Assembly (NCBI GenBank): GCA_005882525.1
Contig: VBGO01000122.1
Span: 1 to 8,735 of the forward strand
From: Chloroflexota bacterium
GTDB lineage: Bacteria; Chloroflexota; Dormibacteria; CF-121
Direction: 5' to 3'
DNA length: 8,735 bases
In this document: positions 6,219-8,735 of the stretch, one piece after another
How the letters are laid out: every line of letters begins with the position of its first letter
Numbering within the stretch: position 1 is the first letter of the stretch
The notes under the pieces: model-generated
Database searches by the model: none
Told to the model about the DNA's origin: nothing
The model's input: the letters and a program-made list of their open reading frames with translations, nothing else
Program-made: the position numbers and the translations under genes

Positions 6219-6299
6219 ATGACGGGGCGGGTTCGTTTCGCGGGTTTTTACTTTTACGCCTACCTCGGGCCGGCACGGGACCGGCTCGGGATGGGCTAG
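6219..6299 (+). CDS. Phe/Tyr-rich leader peptide of the aro operon (attenuator uORF)
   Basis: A 26-codon ORF from ATG 6219 to TAG 6297-6299, lying entirely between the promoter and aroH. Residues 7-15 read FAGFYFYAY: three Phe and three Tyr codons within nine, and no Trp codon anywhere in the peptide. Clusters of codons for the pathway's end product in a short upstream ORF are the hallmark of ribosome-mediated attenuation, as in pheL or trpL. The genes that follow make chorismate-derived Phe/Tyr precursors, which matches the codon content. The ORF has no Shine-Dalgarno and sits at the predicted transcription start, so it is probably translated leaderless. Its 3' half forms one strand set of the downstream hairpins. 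Confidence 0.75.
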   Translation: MTGRVRFAGFYFYAYLGPARDRLGMG

Positions 6300-6373
6300 C
6301 GCCGCTCCTCCCGCCGCCACCCGTTCACCGGCCTCCTCCACCCAGACACTAACTTTGGCGCGCCCCAGGAGGC
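6264..6373 (+). promoter_or_regulatory. Translational attenuator: alternative helices controlling the aroH Shine-Dalgarno
   Basis: Pairings found by eye. (a) CTCGGGCCGG (6264-6273) with CCGGCTCGGG (6281-6290): 10 bp including two G-U, 7-nt loop, immediately after the Tyr codons. (b) GCCTCCT (6331-6337) with AGGAGGC (6367-6373): 7 perfect pairs burying the aroH Shine-Dalgarno. (c) An alternative long hairpin made of 6277-6284 with 6328-6335 (7 pairs, one mismatch) and nested 6287-6294 with 6317-6323 (7 pairs, one bulge), which would occupy the anti-Shine-Dalgarno. A ribosome stalled at the Phe/Tyr codons would block (a) and allow (c), freeing the aroH site. One that finishes at the TAG would cover the left arms and let (b) form. 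No U-run follows any hairpin, so intrinsic termination is not indicated. Confidence 0.6.
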
Positions 6374-6381
6374 AAACAAGG

Positions 6382-6746
6382 ATGGCGGTTCGAGGGATTC
6401 GCGGCGCGACGACCACAGAAGAAGACAGCGAGACGGCGATTGTCGACGCGACCACCGAGCTGCTGGCGCAGATCGCCCGCGAGAACGCGCTGCTGCCGGA
6501 CGATATCGCCGCGGCCTGGTTCACCACCACCCCGGACCTGACCTCGGAGTTCCCGGCGGCGGCAGCCCGGCGGTTCGGTTGGGGTGATGTGCCGTTGCTG
6601 TGCGCCCACGAGATGGCGGTGCCGGCCTCGAACCCGCGGAGCCTTCCGCGCTGCATCCGGGTGCTGCTACTGGTCAATACCGACCGGCCTGCCACGTCGA
6701 TGCGGTTCGTCTATCTCCGTGGGGCGCAGCAGTTGAGGGTGACGGC

Positions 6747-6750
<4 letters not shown>
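6382..6750 (+). CDS. aroH: Chorismate mutase, AroH class
   Basis: 122 residues, the typical length of monofunctional AroH enzymes, which convert chorismate to prephenate as trimers with active sites between subunits. The start MAVRGIRGATT aligns with the family N-terminus and is preceded by AGGAGG (6367-6372) at 9 nt; an in-frame ATG at 6355 lacks these features. Residues matching the Bacillus subtilis active site are visible: Arg7 in GIRGATT, Cys74 and Glu77 in CAHEMAV, Arg93 in CIRV and Tyr111 in VYL. The TPDL and FPAAAAR segments are also typical. It is the first structural gene of the operon and its ribosome site lies in the attenuator hairpin. Its TGA overlaps the ATG of aroF (ATGA), so the two genes are translationally coupled. 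Confidence 0.97.
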
Positions 6751-7768
<1,018 letters not shown>

Positions 7769-7769
<1 letters not shown>

Positions 7770-8581
7770 TGCGGGTCGGCATTGTGGGGCTCGGTCTGAT
7801 CGGCGGCTCGCTCGGCCTTGCGCTGCGCCGGTTGGGCGAGTCCATCGAAGTGCTCGGTGTCGCACACCACCCGAATGGCGTCGCCGCGGCGCAGCAACGA
7901 GGGGCAGTCGACCGGGCATCGACCAATCTTCGCGACCTGGTCGATTGCGAGGTCGTGGTCGTCGCCACCCCGATCAGCCAGATCCGGCCGGTGCTCGAGG
8001 AGCTGGCCGGCGTCGTCCGGCGCGCCAGCATCGTCACCGACGTCGCCAGTGTCAAGCGCCCCGTGCTGGAGTGGGCCCGCTGCTTGCCGGAGCCGTCCCA
8101 ATTCCTCGGCGGGCACCCGGTCGCGGGCAAGGAGCGGAGCGGGCTGAACGAAAGCGATGCCACGCTGTTCCGGGGAGAGACCTGGATTTTCACGCCCGGC
8201 GATGGGCAGGAGCTCACCCCGTTCGATGAATGGTTTCGCCTGGTGCGGGCGATTGGCGCCCGGCCCAAAATCCTGTCCGCCGAGGTCCACGACAAGCAGA
8301 TGGCGTTTCTCAGCCACCTCGCCTTCACCATCAGTACCGCTTACGCGCAGACCATCCGCCCGGTTGCCGATCCAGAGCTTGGCGGCCCCGGCTATCGCGG
8401 CATGGTTCGCCTCGCGGAGGGTGACGCCCCGCTCTACGAGGACATCACCGCCACCAACCGCGGCCCGCTGGTCGAGGCGATCGACCGCTTCGCGGACGTG
8501 CTGCGCGATTACCGGGAGCGCATCGACCGCGGCGATCGGGTGGGCGAGCTCTTCAGGCAGGGCGTGCATGCCGCGCGCTGA
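7769..8581 (+). CDS. tyrA: Prephenate dehydrogenase
   Basis: 270 residues, compact TyrA without an added ACT or mutase domain. It oxidatively decarboxylates prephenate to 4-hydroxyphenylpyruvate on the way to Tyr. Visible features: Rossmann GLGLIGGSLG (7-16); VVATPISQI (64-72); TDVASVK (90-96) with the conserved Ser94; GGHPVAG (114-120) with the catalytic-type His116; a second conserved His183 in LSHL; and RLAEGDAPLYEDI (214-226) with the substrate-binding Arg214. Usual family members read SHLPH where this one has SHLAF. ATG 7769 shares its A with the aroF TGA (TGATG) and has GGAG (7758-7761) at 7 nt. GTG 7766 is the alternative but is too close to that site. The 3' end overlaps aroA by 14 nt. 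Confidence 0.95.
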
Positions 8582-8735
8582 CGTCGGATCCGCCCACACC
8601 ATCGAGCCGGCCCACCATGTCGCCGGTGAGCTGGAGGTCCCCGGCGACAAGTCGATTGCCCATCGTGCGCTGCTGCTCGCGGCCCTGGCGCAGGGCGAAA
8701 GCTGGATCAGCGGGCTTCCCGATGGCGAGGATGTG
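8568..8735 (+). CDS. aroA: 3-phosphoshikimate 1-carboxyvinyltransferase (EPSP synthase), N-terminal part
   Basis: The first 56 codons are inside the window; the gene runs off the end. ATG 8568 is read in a different frame from tyrA and overlaps it by 14 nt; AGGG (8559-8562) lies 5 nt upstream. The signature VPGDKSIAHRALLLAALAQG (24-43) is the EPSP synthase N-terminal motif. Lys28, Ser29 and Arg33 correspond to the PEP/shikimate-3-phosphate binding residues Lys22, Ser23 and Arg27 of the E. coli enzyme. It ends with the conserved GEDV at the window edge. This enzyme makes 5-enolpyruvylshikimate 3-phosphate, the step before chorismate synthase. It completes an operon that joins pathway entry (aroF), a late shikimate step (aroA) and the Tyr branch (aroH, tyrA). 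Confidence 0.95.
   Translation, partial: MPRADVGSAHTIEPAHHVAGELEVPGDKSIAHRALLLAALAQGESWISGLPDGEDV

Noticed and set aside
6300..6381. Intrinsic terminator in the aro leader
   Set aside because: Stable G/C-rich pairings exist but none is followed by a U-run, so Shine-Dalgarno sequestration explains the layout better.

Overview
The window is high-GC bacterial chromosome with ordinary core and cell-envelope genes. It shows no mobile element, CRISPR array, tRNA or rRNA. I cannot name the species. A probably monoderm lineage is suggested by exported LysM/CHAP and M23 wall hydrolases, a secreted YxFxxD-motif lipoprotein, an AroH-class chorismate mutase beside a stand-alone type I-beta DAHP synthase, frequent GTG starts and possible leaderless initiation. 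This would fit a Chloroflexota/Dormibacterota-like or deep actinobacterial organism; that assignment is inference.

Layout. (1) Positions 1-35 hold the last codons of a winged-helix response regulator. Then come, on the + strand, a PrmC/HemK-like methyltransferase (90-857) and two small uncharacterised proteins (908-1192 and 1226-1519). The second has its ribosome binding site inside a perfect GGTGACC/GGTCACC hairpin. (2) On the - strand lie a LysM-LysM-CHAP wall hydrolase (2941-3777) and, 12 nt downstream in the same frame, an M20 dipeptidase (1516-2928). The hydrolase probably extends to a CTG start at 3906, which supplies its missing membrane/signal segment. (3) Divergent from these is a coiled-coil M23 endopeptidase (4105-5613). 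It converges, with a 2-nt gap, on a small lipoprotein (5616-6116, - strand). (4) From about 6181 to the window edge is an aromatic amino-acid operon: promoter, leader peptide, aroH, aroF, tyrA and partial aroA. All adjacent structural genes overlap (4, 1 and 14 nt).

The most notable element is the operon leader. A good sigma70-type promoter (TTGTCA, 17 nt, TACGAT) starts transcription at or within a few nucleotides of an ATG at 6219. That ATG opens a 26-codon ORF with six Phe/Tyr codons among nine (FAGFYFYAY) and no Trp codon. Downstream segments can form mutually exclusive helices. One pairs GCCTCCT (6331-6337) with the aroH Shine-Dalgarno AGGAGGC (6367-6373). No U-run terminator is visible. 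This looks like a leaderless, Phe/Tyr-sensing attenuator acting on translation of aroH and, by coupling, of the overlapping aroF-tyrA-aroA genes. The encoded DAHP synthase also carries the N-terminal regulatory domain used for Tyr feedback in its family, so expression and activity would both respond to the end products.
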